Source: Anoxynatronum sp033549305
GTDB lineage: Bacteria > Bacillota > Clostridia > Peptostreptococcales > Tindalliaceae
DNA: 64,000 nt
Direction: 5' to 3'
Assembly: GCA_033549305.1 (NCBI GenBank)
Contig: JAWSUV010000001.1
Coordinates: forward strand, 1-64,000
The notes beneath the pieces were generated by a model that made no database searches, was not told the DNA's origin, and saw only the letters and a list, made by a program, of their open reading frames with translations. This document shows positions 33,734-43,446 of the stretch, piece by piece (position 1 is the stretch's first letter; each line of letters starts with the position of its first letter). The position numbers and the translations under genes were made by a program.

Positions 33734-34005
33734 GATTCATTTCCCTTATTGAATTCCGCCTCAAGAGCTTGATAGACTTCTTCCGGCACGTCCTTGTGAA
33801 AAGCTCTGTTCAATGCTTTTGTCTTTCTTATTTTTTCAAAGCAGGCTGCCTGACGGCACACATAAGCACCGCGTCCATGGGCTTTGCCGCTTGGATCCAG
33901 ATGAACCTGCCCTTCTTTATTTGCCACCACCCTGATGAGTTCCTTCTTGTTTTTCATTTCCTGGCAGGCGATGCATTTTCTTAAAGGCACCTTGTGCTGT
34001 TTCAT
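33730..34005 (-). CDS. rnpM: RNase P modulator RnpM (YlxR)
   Basis: The 91-residue YlxR-family protein carries RKCIACQEMKNKKELIR and the GRGAYVCR motif. In B. subtilis YlxR binds RNase P RNA and lowers its activity. AUG 34005, 8 nt after GGAGG, is chosen over a GUG two codons upstream. It lies between nusA and ylxQ, the usual order. Confidence 0.93.
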   Translation of the reverse strand: MKQHKVPLRKCIACQEMKNKKELIRVVANKEGQVHLDPSGKAHGRGAYVCRQAACFEKIRKTKALNRAFHKDVPEEVYQALEAEFNKGNES

Positions 34006-34017
34006 CCTCACAGCCTC

Positions 34018-35148
34018 CTACTCTTCCGACTCCACGCCTTCTGTTGCTTCCACAGCCGCATCAGCCTCTATTTCCGTCAATTTTTCCTCGGCTGCGGCCT
34101 TTTCTTTTTCAAGTTCCTGCATCTGGCTTTCACTCTTGATGTCTATCTTCCAGCCGGTCAGTTTTGCTGCCAGACGGGCGTTTTGTCCTTCTTTGCCGAT
34201 CGCCAGCGATAACTGATAGTCCGGCACAACGACGCGGGCAGATTTAGTTTCCTCATAAACAATGGTTTTACTCACTTTTGCCGGGCTTAACGCGCTGGTG
34301 ATGAAATCAACGGGATTATCACTGTATCTGATGATATCAATTTTTTCACCCTTTAGTTCATTCACAATTGCCTGTACACGCACCCCTTTTTGACCCACAC
34401 AGGCACCTACCGGATCAATATTGGCCGCTTTGGTGTCCACTGCAATTTTTGTACGATAACCAGCTTCACGGGAAATGCTTTTAATTTCCACAACACCATC
34501 GTGGATTTCCGGTACTTCCAGTTCGAAAAGACGTTTGATCAGTCCTGGATGGGTGCGTGACACCAGGATTTGAGGTCCTTTCGTTGTTTTTTTCACTTCA
34601 ACAATATAGGTTTTAATGCGATCTCCCGGATGATAGGTTTCACCCGGCATCTGTTCGTTATGTCCCAGGATGGCTTCTGTTTTTCCCAGATTAATAAAAA
34701 CAGTTCCTCGCGCCAGACGAGCCACCACACCGGCAATAATATCTGATTCTCTGCTGATGTACTCTTCAAACACCACTCCGCGTTCCGCTTCGCGAATACG
34801 CTGAACAACCACCTGTTTTGCTGTTTGAGCCGCAATTCGGCCAAAATCTTTTGGGGTTGCTTCCCGTTCAACAATATGGCCCACTTCATATTTGGGATCA
34901 ATTGCTTTCGCTTCCTCAAGTGAAATTTCCTGAATATCGTCTTCCACTTCTTCAACAACTCTTTTTTGGCCATATACCCGAACTTCGCCAGTATCACGGC
35001 TGATTTCCACCCGGACATTGTGAGAGGATCCGAAGTTCCGCTTATAGCTGGAAATCAGCGCTGCCTCGATGGCTTCAATCAGGATATCTTTGGAGATCCC
35101 CTTGTCCTGTTGGATTTGCTCCAACGCATCAATAAATTCCGTATTCAT
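34018..35148 (-). CDS. nusA: Transcription termination/antitermination factor NusA
   Basis: Binds RNA polymerase and nascent RNA and affects pausing and termination. The 376 residues contain the N-terminal polymerase-binding domain (1-125), S1 (about 135-200) and two KH domains (about 230-345; GACVGQKGVRVQAIVNEL). The C-terminus ends in a short acidic tail without the acidic repeats of E. coli, as usual for Firmicutes. AUG 35148, 7 nt after GGAGG, is preferred to a UUG two codons earlier. Confidence 0.96.
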   Translation of the reverse strand: MNTEFIDALEQIQQDKGISKDILIEAIEAALISSYKRNFGSSHNVRVEISRDTGEVRVYGQKRVVEEVEDDIQEISLEEAKAIDPKYEVGHIVEREATPKDFGRIAAQTAKQVVVQRIREAERGVVFEEYISRESDIIAGVVARLARGTVFINLGKTEAILGHNEQMPGETYHPGDRIKTYIVEVKKTTKGPQILVSRTHPGLIKRLFELEVPEIHDGVVEIKSISREAGYRTKIAVDTKAANIDPVGACVGQKGVRVQAIVNELKGEKIDIIRYSDNPVDFITSALSPAKVSKTIVYEETKSARVVVPDYQLSLAIGKEGQNARLAAKLTGWKIDIKSESQMQELEKEKAAAEEKLTEIEADAAVEATEGVESEE

Positions 35149-35159
35149 GCTCAAGCCTC

Positions 35160-35624
35160 CTAAAAAATAATGGCAAGTCTCACCAGTGCCACCTGCGAAT
35201 CTTTAAATATCAGTTGTTGCTTGTCATCTGTTTCGATGATAATTGTATCATTATTCTTATCAATCAGGATTCCCTCAAAATGTTTTTCACCTTCAACCAG
35301 TTGATAAAGTTTCACTTCAACCCTTTTCCCGATGTTGCGTGTAAAATCTGCCGGCTTTTTCAGCGGTCTGTCCAAGCCTGGTGACGACACTTCCAGGTAA
35401 TAGTGTTCCTGAATCCAGTCGTGTTCATCCAGTTTGGCATCAAGCTGGCGGCTGACCGCTTCACAGTCATTGATGCTTATCCCGCCGGGTTTGTCAAGAA
35501 ACACCCGGAGAAAATAATCCTGACCTTCTTTCACATATTCCACATCGATCAATTCAGTCTCTCCACCTGCCAGCACCTGGTTGACCAGTGCTGCAACCTG
35601 CTGTTCCAGCTCTTTTCGCTTCAT
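35160..35624 (-). CDS. rimP: Ribosome maturation factor RimP
   Basis: Helps 30S assembly. 154 residues with the N-terminal alpha/beta domain (GGISINDCEAVSRQLDAKLD) and the EVSSPGLDRPLK motif, followed by a C-terminal SH3-like domain. AUG 35624 follows AGGAGGGTCCTTC. First gene of the rimP-nusA operon. Confidence 0.95.
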   Translation of the reverse strand: MKRKELEQQVAALVNQVLAGGETELIDVEYVKEGQDYFLRVFLDKPGGISINDCEAVSRQLDAKLDEHDWIQEHYYLEVSSPGLDRPLKKPADFTRNIGKRVEVKLYQLVEGEKHFEGILIDKNNDTIIIETDDKQQLIFKDSQVALVRLAIIF

Positions 35625-35663
35625 GAAGGACCCTCCTGTCATAAAATGTTGTTTTTAACAGGA

Positions 35664-35742
35664 AAGAGTGGGGAATACCCACTCTTCTCGTCTTTGATAT
35701 GCGATTCAAGACAACGGACTTCTCATCACCAGATCCATATCA
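35664..35742 (-). promoter_or_regulatory. Structured leader of the rimP-nusA operon
   Basis: Two stems on the minus strand: TGATATG (35742-35736) with CATATCA (35701-35695), and AAGAGTGGG with CCCACTCTT (35686-35664) around TATTC. The second resembles a terminator stem but lacks a U-tract. This may be an attenuation point in the operon that encodes NusA itself (inference). Confidence 0.45.
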
Positions 35743-35747
35743 GCGTA

Positions 35748-35776
35748 ATTATATCATAATCAACCGTTCAAATCAA
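35748..35776 (-). promoter_or_regulatory. Strong promoter of rimP-nusA-infB operon
   Basis: TTGATT (35776-35771), 17-nt spacer, TATAAT (35753-35748) preceded by TGA (extended -10). The -35 box lies within the last codons of polC. Confidence 0.85.
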
Positions 35777-38700
35777 GATTGAACAGGGATAACTGGTTGG
35801 TTTCCGGCAAATCAGAGCAGGCACCATGTTGTTGCAGGGTTTCAATCACCACTTTGGAAGCTCCCGTTCTCTGCCGCAGGTCTTCCAGTGATAGAAACGG
35901 ACTTTTTTGGCGTTCTTCAGCAATTTTGCGTGCTGCATTCTGTCCGACACCCTGTAATGATGATAACGGCGGACGAATCTGATTTTCCTCCACCTTAAAC
36001 TGCTCCTGGTGAGATGCGTAAAGATCAACTGGTAAAATACGAATGCCGCGGCTGAACATCTCAAGTGCCACTTCCAGCACCACCAGCAGGTTTTTTTCTT
36101 TCGCCGTTTGATCGGCAGCATTGTTTTCCAGCTCTTTGATCCGCTCCAGCACCTGGTCAATGCCACGGATCATCAGCTGTGCATCAAAATCTTCCACTTT
36201 CATGCTGAAATAGGCGGCATAAAAGGCTACCGGATAATAGACTTTGAACCACGCAATTCGGAAAGACATCATAACATACGCGACGGCATGGGCTTTGGGA
36301 AACATGTACTTGATTTTGTTGCAGGAATCGATATACCACTGTGGAACCTGGTTTTTTGCCATGAGATCAGCCTCATCAGCTGTGATTCCCCTGCCCTTTC
36401 GAACTTTCTCCATTATCTTAAAAGCGTCTTTTGCAGGGATCCCTTTCAGAATCAGGTAATTCATAATGTCATCCCGGGTACAAATAACATCCTTCAGGGC
36501 AGCCGTTCCGTTTCTGACAAGCTCCTGGGCATTATTCACCCAGACATCTGTCCCATGGGACAAACCACTGATGCGTACCAGTTCACCAAATGTTGATGGT
36601 TTCGTATCCTGCAACATCTGCCGCACGAAACGAGTACCGAATTCGGGTATGGCGATGGTGCCTTTATCCGGCTGGAATCGATCATCTTGCAGATTCAGTG
36701 CAGTCGCATTCACAAAGATGCTTTTGGTGACGGTATCATCCAGTGGTATTTCCAGCGCATTGATACCGGTAAAATCTTCCAGCATCCGGATCATCGTCGG
36801 AACATCGTGTCCCAGAATGTCCAGCTTCAATAATCTTCCGCTGAGTGCATGATAGTCAAAATGGGTCGTGACAACGCCAGATTTTTTGTCATTGGCAGGG
36901 TATTGTATGGGCGTGAATTCATGAATATCCCGATCAGAGGGAACAATCATGACTCCGCCCGGATGTTGACCCGAAGTGCGCTTCACACCGGTGCATCCTG
37001 CTGTTAAACGTTTGATTTCCGCGTTGTTTTGCGGAATTCCTTTTTCCTCACCGTATTTCCGAACATACCCGTAAGCCGTTTTATTGGCGATCGTCCCAAT
37101 GGTGCCAGCCCTGAACACTTTGCTCCGGCCAAAAAGAGTTTCGATGTACTGATGGGCGGTTGACTGGTATTCGCCTGCAAAATTCAGGTCAATATCCGGC
37201 TCTTTATCGCCTTCAAAACCCAGAAAAACCTCGAAAGGTATTTGATGTCCTTCTTTACGATATTTCGTGCCACATCGCGGACAGTCCGCATCCGGTAAAT
37301 CGACGCCTGATTCCACTTCGCCTTCTGTAAAAAACGCTGAATGCTGGCAGGAAGGACAGATGTAATGGGGAGGTAATGGGTTTACTTCAGTGATGTCACT
37401 CATTGTGGCCGCAAAGGAAGAACCAACAGAGCCCCTGGATCCGACCAGGTACCCGTCAGACAGCGATTTAGCCACCAGTTTATGAGCGATCATATACATC
37501 ACTGCGTATCCATTGTCAATAATCGACCGAAGTTCCCGGTCCAGACGTTTGGACACCTTGTCCGGCAGGGGATCACCATAGATTGCTGTTGCTTTTGTCC
37601 GGCACAATTTCTCCAACTGCTCTTCTGATCCCTCCATATGTGGCGGAAAAGTACCATCAGGAACCGGTAATAATGGTCTGATTTGATCCGCCAAAGCAGC
37701 CGGCTGTTGTACGACAATTTCCATTGCCGTATCCGGCCCCAGATAGTCGAATTCCTGAAGCATTTCCTCAGTGGTCTTTAAATACAGCCCGGCAGAGTCT
37801 TCCGCGTCTTCATAACCCATACCGGTTTGCAGCACCTGGCGGTATAACTCATCGGTTCTACGGGTATAATGGGTATCGCCGGTCGCCAACACGGGGCGAT
37901 TTACACGGCGACCCAACTCGACGATTTTTCGATTCAACTCCTTTAGCTCCATTTCATTTTTAACAAGACCTTTTTCAATTAGAAAGCTGTTGTTGGAGAC
38001 AGGCTGCACCTCAAGATAATCATAAAAAGCTGCAATCGCTTCCAGCTTTTCTTCCGGATCACGGTTCAATAAAGCCTGAAACAACTCACCTGCCTGGCAG
38101 GCAGAACCCAGCAGCAGTCCACTGCGTTTCTGACGAAGCAGGCTTTTGGGAATCCGGGGCTTTTTGAAAAAATGCTCGATATGAGAGGCTGATACCAGTT
38201 CATATAAATGGCGCAGCCCTTCCTCATCTTGGGCAATAAGCACAAAGTGATAGGTTTTTAGCCGCGTAACATCCATATCCCTTCCTAACTCACGGTTCAT
38301 TTCCCTGAAGTCATGAATGCCTGCTTCCCGCATACGCTGAACCAATTTTAAGAATATGTCGGCGGTTGCCCGGGCATCATGAACAGCCCTGTGATGGTTT
38401 TCCAGGCTCACACCAAGTGCTTTTGCCACCAGATTTAGCCTGTGGCGTTTTAATTCTTTCAGGAGAATACGCGATAAAATCAGTGTATCAATGACATCAA
38501 ACTGAAACGCAATTTCCAGCCGGCGCATATTTTCCCTGATGAATCCAGTGTCAAAGTCTGCATTATGAGCAACCAAAACAGCTCCCTGACAAAAATCAAG
38601 AAATTGTGGAAGGACTTTTTGAATTAACGGAGCGTTGGCAACCATGTCATTGGTGATGCCTGTTAACCTGGTTATATCAGTCGAGATAAGTGTCTGAGGG

Positions 38701-40103
38701 TTTACAAGACTGCTGAACTCTGCGACCACTTCCCCGCCCTCAATGCGAACAGCACCAATTTCCGTGATCTGATCATGGGTACTTGACAAGCCTGTCGTTT
38801 CAATATCAAAGACTACAAATGGATCATCAAAAGTAGTTGTTTCATCTCCATGAACAATTTTGGACTCATCGTCCACCAAATAACCTTCCATCCCGTAAAT
38901 GATCCGGATGCCATGCTCCCGTCCCGCCTCGGCAGCTTCGGGAAAGGCCTGCACTACACCATGATCTGTGATGGCGATGGCTTTATGCCCCCACTCCGCT
39001 GCCTGACGGATGATCTGCTCAGGCGAGCAAATACCATCCATTTGCGACATATTCGTGTGGCAATGGAATTCGATCCGTTTGACAGGTGAATCGTCCACGG
39101 ATGTTGATACGGCTTGGGGCATCAAATCGGAAATCATAAGTGTATTTTCTTTGTGATAATGATCAAACTGCATGGTACCTCTGACAAGAACGCGGATTCC
39201 GGGTGTTAATATTTCATCAAGTTCCACTGCACTTTTCTGAGGCTCAAATAGTTTAGCAGTCACTGAACCGGTATAATCCGTGAGATCCAGGAGATAGAGT
39301 TTGCGATCATTCTTTAAAACGCGGACATCAAGCGAAAAAATTTCTCCCGATATTGTCACTTGTCCGTCTTCTTCCGATAATGATCCAATGGGTTGCGCCG
39401 GTGTTTTAATCTGTTTGCCAGCCCATATTTTTCCAGAGACAGCAGATCCTTTGACACCGTTTTTTCTTCGTTCCGATTTTCTTTTCATTTTTTTATGCTG
39501 TTCACCGTTGCCATTGATCATTGCTTCGGTAATCAAGGCAGTTTCCAGCTCATCTTTATTCTGTTGATAATCTGATGCATCGAATGGTGCTGCTTCATCA
39601 TCACTGATGATGCATTTTACCAAACAGCCATACACATCGCGGATCATATCGCTGACAGTATCCTGAACGCGCCGCTCCGCTGCTTTTTTACAAAGCATTG
39701 GATCCTGAATCATTAGTAGAATAGTGTTTTTATGCACCGACCACCGTATTTGCTCAGCATGTGAAAAAGCTGCAGAACAAGAGTGCGAGAGAGTGTGATG
39801 AATATTTTCGGAAAAATAAGCCGCTTCTTCCAAATGATCTGCTGTCAGGCAATCCCGAGTGCTTTTTAGCTGGTACTGAACTTTTTCCTCAATGCTTAAG
39901 CTGGTCTGAAAAGCACCCAGCAGGTGATCCACCGCTTTTAATGGGACAGGATGATCCGTTTCAAGATGGATAGTGATGCTGCCTGACTTTATATTATAGA
40001 CTATCTTTCTTAGATGGCAGTGACTGAAAGCTTCATGGCCGTAATCATTTAGTTCCATGCGCCGAATCAGTTCTGTCAGCGGGTATTCCTTCATTGAGTT
40101 CAT
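35760..40103 (-). CDS. polC: DNA polymerase III PolC
   Basis: Gram-positive replicative polymerase with proofreading. The 1447 residues hold an N-terminal region (1-220), an OB domain (about 240-330), a PHP domain (HCHTNMSQMDG, ITDHGVVQAFPEA) interrupted by the exonuclease domain (FDIETTGLSSTHDQITEIG, VAHNADFDTGFI), and the polymerase core with PDIDLNFAGEYQ supplying catalytic aspartates. Zinc-site cysteines are in CPSCQ and CPRCGTK. AUG follows GGAGGTTTGT. ispG lies 15 nt upstream; proS, found between rseP and polC in B. subtilis, is absent. Confidence 0.97.
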   Translation of the reverse strand: MNSMKEYPLTELIRRMELNDYGHEAFSHCHLRKIVYNIKSGSITIHLETDHPVPLKAVDHLLGAFQTSLSIEEKVQYQLKSTRDCLTADHLEEAAYFSENIHHTLSHSCSAAFSHAEQIRWSVHKNTILLMIQDPMLCKKAAERRVQDTVSDMIRDVYGCLVKCIISDDEAAPFDASDYQQNKDELETALITEAMINGNGEQHKKMKRKSERRKNGVKGSAVSGKIWAGKQIKTPAQPIGSLSEEDGQVTISGEIFSLDVRVLKNDRKLYLLDLTDYTGSVTAKLFEPQKSAVELDEILTPGIRVLVRGTMQFDHYHKENTLMISDLMPQAVSTSVDDSPVKRIEFHCHTNMSQMDGICSPEQIIRQAAEWGHKAIAITDHGVVQAFPEAAEAGREHGIRIIYGMEGYLVDDESKIVHGDETTTFDDPFVVFDIETTGLSSTHDQITEIGAVRIEGGEVVAEFSSLVNPQTLISTDITRLTGITNDMVANAPLIQKVLPQFLDFCQGAVLVAHNADFDTGFIRENMRRLEIAFQFDVIDTLILSRILLKELKRHRLNLVAKALGVSLENHHRAVHDARATADIFLKLVQRMREAGIHDFREMNRELGRDMDVTRLKTYHFVLIAQDEEGLRHLYELVSASHIEHFFKKPRIPKSLLRQKRSGLLLGSACQAGELFQALLNRDPEEKLEAIAAFYDYLEVQPVSNNSFLIEKGLVKNEMELKELNRKIVELGRRVNRPVLATGDTHYTRRTDELYRQVLQTGMGYEDAEDSAGLYLKTTEEMLQEFDYLGPDTAMEIVVQQPAALADQIRPLLPVPDGTFPPHMEGSEEQLEKLCRTKATAIYGDPLPDKVSKRLDRELRSIIDNGYAVMYMIAHKLVAKSLSDGYLVGSRGSVGSSFAATMSDITEVNPLPPHYICPSCQHSAFFTEGEVESGVDLPDADCPRCGTKYRKEGHQIPFEVFLGFEGDKEPDIDLNFAGEYQSTAHQYIETLFGRSKVFRAGTIGTIANKTAYGYVRKYGEEKGIPQNNAEIKRLTAGCTGVKRTSGQHPGGVMIVPSDRDIHEFTPIQYPANDKKSGVVTTHFDYHALSGRLLKLDILGHDVPTMIRMLEDFTGINALEIPLDDTVTKSIFVNATALNLQDDRFQPDKGTIAIPEFGTRFVRQMLQDTKPSTFGELVRISGLSHGTDVWVNNAQELVRNGTAALKDVICTRDDIMNYLILKGIPAKDAFKIMEKVRKGRGITADEADLMAKNQVPQWYIDSCNKIKYMFPKAHAVAYVMMSFRIAWFKVYYPVAFYAAYFSMKVEDFDAQLMIRGIDQVLERIKELENNAADQTAKEKNLLVVLEVALEMFSRGIRILPVDLYASHQEQFKVEENQIRPPLSSLQGVGQNAARKIAEERQKSPFLSLEDLRQRTGASKVVIETLQQHGACSDLPETNQLSLFNLDLNG

Positions 40104-40118
40104 ACAAACCTCCGCATA

Positions 40119-41168
40119 TTACATTTCATTGATTTCTTTAATTAATTCAGCCACGATAGATTCCTCAGAGATTTTTCGAACCACTTTCCCTTTTTTAAAC
40201 AGTAACGCGGATCCTTTGCCACCAGCGATGCCAATATCAGCTTCACGGGCTTCTCCCGGGCCGTTAACAGCACAGCCCATAATGGCTACCGTGATGTCTT
40301 TGCGCACTGTTTCCAGATGTGCTTCTATTCTTTCAGCCAGGTGTATCAAGTCAATCTCGCAGCGGCCGCAGGTAGGGCAGGAGATCACGTTCACCCGGTC
40401 TCTTAAAAGGCCTAAAGCTCTTAAAATTTGTTTGCCGACCTCTATTTCCTCTACTGGATCACTGGTTAAAGAGACCCTTATGGTATCGCCTATCCCGTCC
40501 AGCAACAGAGCCCCGATGCCAATGGCAGATTTGATGGTACCCTGCCGAACGCCACCGGCTTCTGTCACCCCCAGATGCAGTGGATAGGAAGATTTTTCAG
40601 CTATCTGACGATAGGCCTGGATCATCACCAAAAGACTGCTGGCTTTCAGAGAAAGAACAATCTGGTCAAAATGGTGGTCCTCCAGTAACGATACATGCTC
40701 CAGCGCACTGGCAACCATAGCTTCAGCCGTAGGCCCGCCATACTTCCGAATCCATTTTTCATCCAGTGAACCCGCATTCACACCGATTCTGATGGGGATC
40801 TTTCTATCCCGAGCCACTGAAACAATTTTTGCCACTCGCTCACGATTACCAATATTGCCTGGATTAATGCGCAGTTTGTCGGCTCCTTTTTCCATAGAGA
40901 GAAGTGCCAGCCGATAATCAAAATGAATATCAGCAGCCAAAGGAATATGGATCTGCTTCTTAATTGCTTCGATTGCATTCGCTGCCTCCACATCCGGTAC
41001 AGCGACCCGTACCAACTGGCAGCCGGCTTCTTCGAGAGCCAGGATCTGTTTAACGGTTGCCTTGATGTCACGGGTATTTGTATTCGTCATGGATTGAAGA
41101 ACAATGGGATTCGGCCCTCCAATTTTAAGAGAGCCGATATTGATGCAGCGGGTATTTTTTTGTATCAT
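40119..41168 (-). CDS. ispG: 4-hydroxy-3-methylbut-2-enyl diphosphate synthase
   Basis: Sixth enzyme of the MEP pathway, a 4Fe-4S protein making the substrate of IspH. 349 residues: TIM barrel (IGSLKIGGPNPIVLQSMT, DIHFDYRLAL), then the cluster domain with CPTCGRCEIDL and GCAVNGPGEA. AUG follows AGGAG. It is grouped with dxr and rseP; the IspH partner is about 37 kb away in the window. Confidence 0.96.
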   Translation of the reverse strand: MIQKNTRCINIGSLKIGGPNPIVLQSMTNTNTRDIKATVKQILALEEAGCQLVRVAVPDVEAANAIEAIKKQIHIPLAADIHFDYRLALLSMEKGADKLRINPGNIGNRERVAKIVSVARDRKIPIRIGVNAGSLDEKWIRKYGGPTAEAMVASALEHVSLLEDHHFDQIVLSLKASSLLVMIQAYRQIAEKSSYPLHLGVTEAGGVRQGTIKSAIGIGALLLDGIGDTIRVSLTSDPVEEIEVGKQILRALGLLRDRVNVISCPTCGRCEIDLIHLAERIEAHLETVRKDITVAIMGCAVNGPGEAREADIGIAGGKGSALLFKKGKVVRKISEESIVAELIKEINEM

Positions 41169-41244
41169 GATTCATCTCCTGTTCAGACAGATCAATTAAA
41201 GCGATTATCGGTGAAAGTGGACTGGTCGACATATCAGACATCCA

Positions 41245-42246
41245 TTAAAAAAATGTCAGGATGTCTTTGTAGGTAATCACGATCATCAGCAGCATCAACA
41301 ACGTAATGCCAATCATATGCACCATGGCTTCTTTCTCAGGATCCACTGGTTTCCCCCGCAGGGCCTCCAGTAAAAGAAAAATGATACGGCTGCCGTCCAG
41401 TGCAGGTATGGGCAGCAAATTCATAATCCCCAGATTAATACTGATAAGGCCGGCAAGGCCAACCACATCCATCCAGCCCGATCGGCTGGCCTGACCCACC
41501 AAACTGATTATCCCCACTGGTCCGGCAACGTCTGAAGTATCAGCCTGCCCGCGGACTAACTGCTGCAGAAATCGCATGATTTCAGTGAAAATCATTTTCG
41601 ACTGCTGGTAACTGTTCCGAGCTGCAGTCATCACTGATTTTTCTGTACCGGGTATAATCCCGATGAGAGGTCTGCCAGTTTCTTCGTCAATGCGCGGCAT
41701 CACTGTCTTCTGGTTTATTTCGCCGTTTCGTTGATAGAGAACCTCAATCGGCCGGCCTTCGGAAGCGGCAATCATTCCCACCAGTTCTTCCCAGCTGCCA
41801 ATCAGTTGGCCGTCAATTTCCAGCACTTTGTCACTGGGAAGAAAGCCAGCCTGAGCAGCAGGCGAATTCGGTATCACTTCACCAATCACCGTTGAAGGAG
41901 TTCCCAGGGAAAAGAAAATCAGGAAGAAACAAAGAAAGCCCAGGATAAAATTCATCAGCGGCCCGGCAAAAATGACACTAATTCTCGCTTTTACCGATTT
42001 TTGGCTAAAACTGTCATTCGCTTCAGAATTTTCATCCTCACCTTCCATTCTCACAAATCCCCCGATGGGGAATGCTCTGATAGAATACCGGGTTTCCCTC
42101 CGTGTTAAATGAAGCACCTTCGGACCCATGCCAATGGCAAATTCATGCACACGGATTCCCACCATTTTTGCAACACTGAAGTGACCCAGTTCATGGAAAA
42201 AAACAAGCAGTCCAAAGACAAATATCGCTACAAGAGCAGTCGTCAT
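41245..42246 (-). CDS. rseP: Site-2 protease RseP/RasP
   Basis: Intramembrane zinc protease that cleaves anti-sigma factors and signal-peptide remnants. The 333 residues contain HELGH (about residue 18-22) in the first membrane segment, a PDZ domain (about 110-180, NSPAAQAGFLPSDKVLEIDG), and the third motif LLPIPALDGSRI near residue 280. AUG follows AAGGAAGGTG. Order cdsA-dxr-rseP matches other Firmicutes. Confidence 0.95.
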   Translation of the reverse strand: MTTALVAIFVFGLLVFFHELGHFSVAKMVGIRVHEFAIGMGPKVLHLTRRETRYSIRAFPIGGFVRMEGEDENSEANDSFSQKSVKARISVIFAGPLMNFILGFLCFFLIFFSLGTPSTVIGEVIPNSPAAQAGFLPSDKVLEIDGQLIGSWEELVGMIAASEGRPIEVLYQRNGEINQKTVMPRIDEETGRPLIGIIPGTEKSVMTAARNSYQQSKMIFTEIMRFLQQLVRGQADTSDVAGPVGIISLVGQASRSGWMDVVGLAGLISINLGIMNLLPIPALDGSRIIFLLLEALRGKPVDPEKEAMVHMIGITLLMLLMIVITYKDILTFF

Positions 42247-42259
42247 GTTTACACCTTCC

Positions 42260-43405
42260 TTAGTTAAAAGACCTTAAGGTTGATTTCACCCAGGCTTCCA
42301 CTTCCATTAATTCTTCCAGTTCACTGTATTCTGAAGCATTGTGCTGCAGCATGATTGATTCGATTAACTCTGGTATTTCATAGAAAGCAATCTGTTCATT
42401 CAGAAATGCTTCTACCAGTATATCATTGGCTGCATTCAATACACAAGGCATGGTTTTTCCAATCTTAAGTGCCTCCATGGCCAGCCGGAGGCAAGGAAAT
42501 TTGTCCATATTCGGTTTTTCGAATGTGAGGGTTCCAATTTGCTCCAGCATCAGTGACGGGAGATGATTGGGAACTCGATCCGGCCATGACAGTGCATACT
42601 GAATGGGTATCCTCATATCCGGCAAACCCATTTGAGCCATCACGGAAGTATCGCAAAACTCAATCATGGAATGAATAATGCTTTGGGGATGAATAAGGAC
42701 ATGAATCTGCTCAGGTTTCAATCCAAAGAGCCAGGCTGCCTCGATCACTTCTAACCCCTTGTTCATCATCGTCGCTGAATCGATGGTTATTTTCCGCCCC
42801 ATAGACCAATTCGGATGATTCAGCGCCTCTTTGACACCGACGTTCCTCAGGGCTGCCCGTGACCATTCGCGAAAGGGTCCGCCGGATGCTGTGAGAATAA
42901 TTCGTTTTACAGATTGTATCTTTTCACCGTTGAGGCATTGAAAAATGGCCGAATGTTCACTGTCAACCGGAATCAGGTGCGCCTGATGGTGTCTAGCCGA
43001 TGCCATTACCAGTTCACCCCCGGCCACCAAGGATTCTTTGTTGGCCAAGGCCACATCCTTCCCATTTTCAAGCGCCCGGCACGTAGGAATCAATCCCCGG
43101 CTTCCGACAAGTGCATTAAGGACGATCTGTGTTTCAGGATGTGTGACCGCATATTCAATCCCCGTCATTCCATGCAGTACTTTCGTATGCGAAGAAATCC
43201 GCTTCTGAAGTCGAGCAGCATCTTCTTTTCTCTCCATCACTGCGATCTCCGGCATAAATTCCCCGATTTGCGCTTCCAATAAATCAATGTTTCTGCCGGC
43301 TGACAGTACTGTCACGCAGAATCGTTCCGGATGCATCCGCATGATATCGAGTGTCTGTGTTCCAATGGAACCTGTGGATCCAAGTAATGCTACATTTTTC
43401 TTCAC
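42260..43405 (-). CDS. dxr: 1-deoxy-D-xylulose 5-phosphate reductoisomerase
   Basis: First committed step of the MEP pathway. 381 residues: NADPH site LLGSTGSIGTQTLD, ALANKESLVAGGE, metal and substrate residues in PVDSEHSAIFQCL and TASGGPFREW, and SMGRKITIDSATMMNKG. The start is GUG 43405, 7 nt after GAGG. Confidence 0.96.
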   Translation of the reverse strand: MKKNVALLGSTGSIGTQTLDIMRMHPERFCVTVLSAGRNIDLLEAQIGEFMPEIAVMERKEDAARLQKRISSHTKVLHGMTGIEYAVTHPETQIVLNALVGSRGLIPTCRALENGKDVALANKESLVAGGELVMASARHHQAHLIPVDSEHSAIFQCLNGEKIQSVKRIILTASGGPFREWSRAALRNVGVKEALNHPNWSMGRKITIDSATMMNKGLEVIEAAWLFGLKPEQIHVLIHPQSIIHSMIEFCDTSVMAQMGLPDMRIPIQYALSWPDRVPNHLPSLMLEQIGTLTFEKPNMDKFPCLRLAMEALKIGKTMPCVLNAANDILVEAFLNEQIAFYEIPELIESIMLQHNASEYSELEELMEVEAWVKSTLRSFN

Positions 43406-43446
43406 ATGGACACCTCATCTGTTTAATATATACCCCGATACAATTA

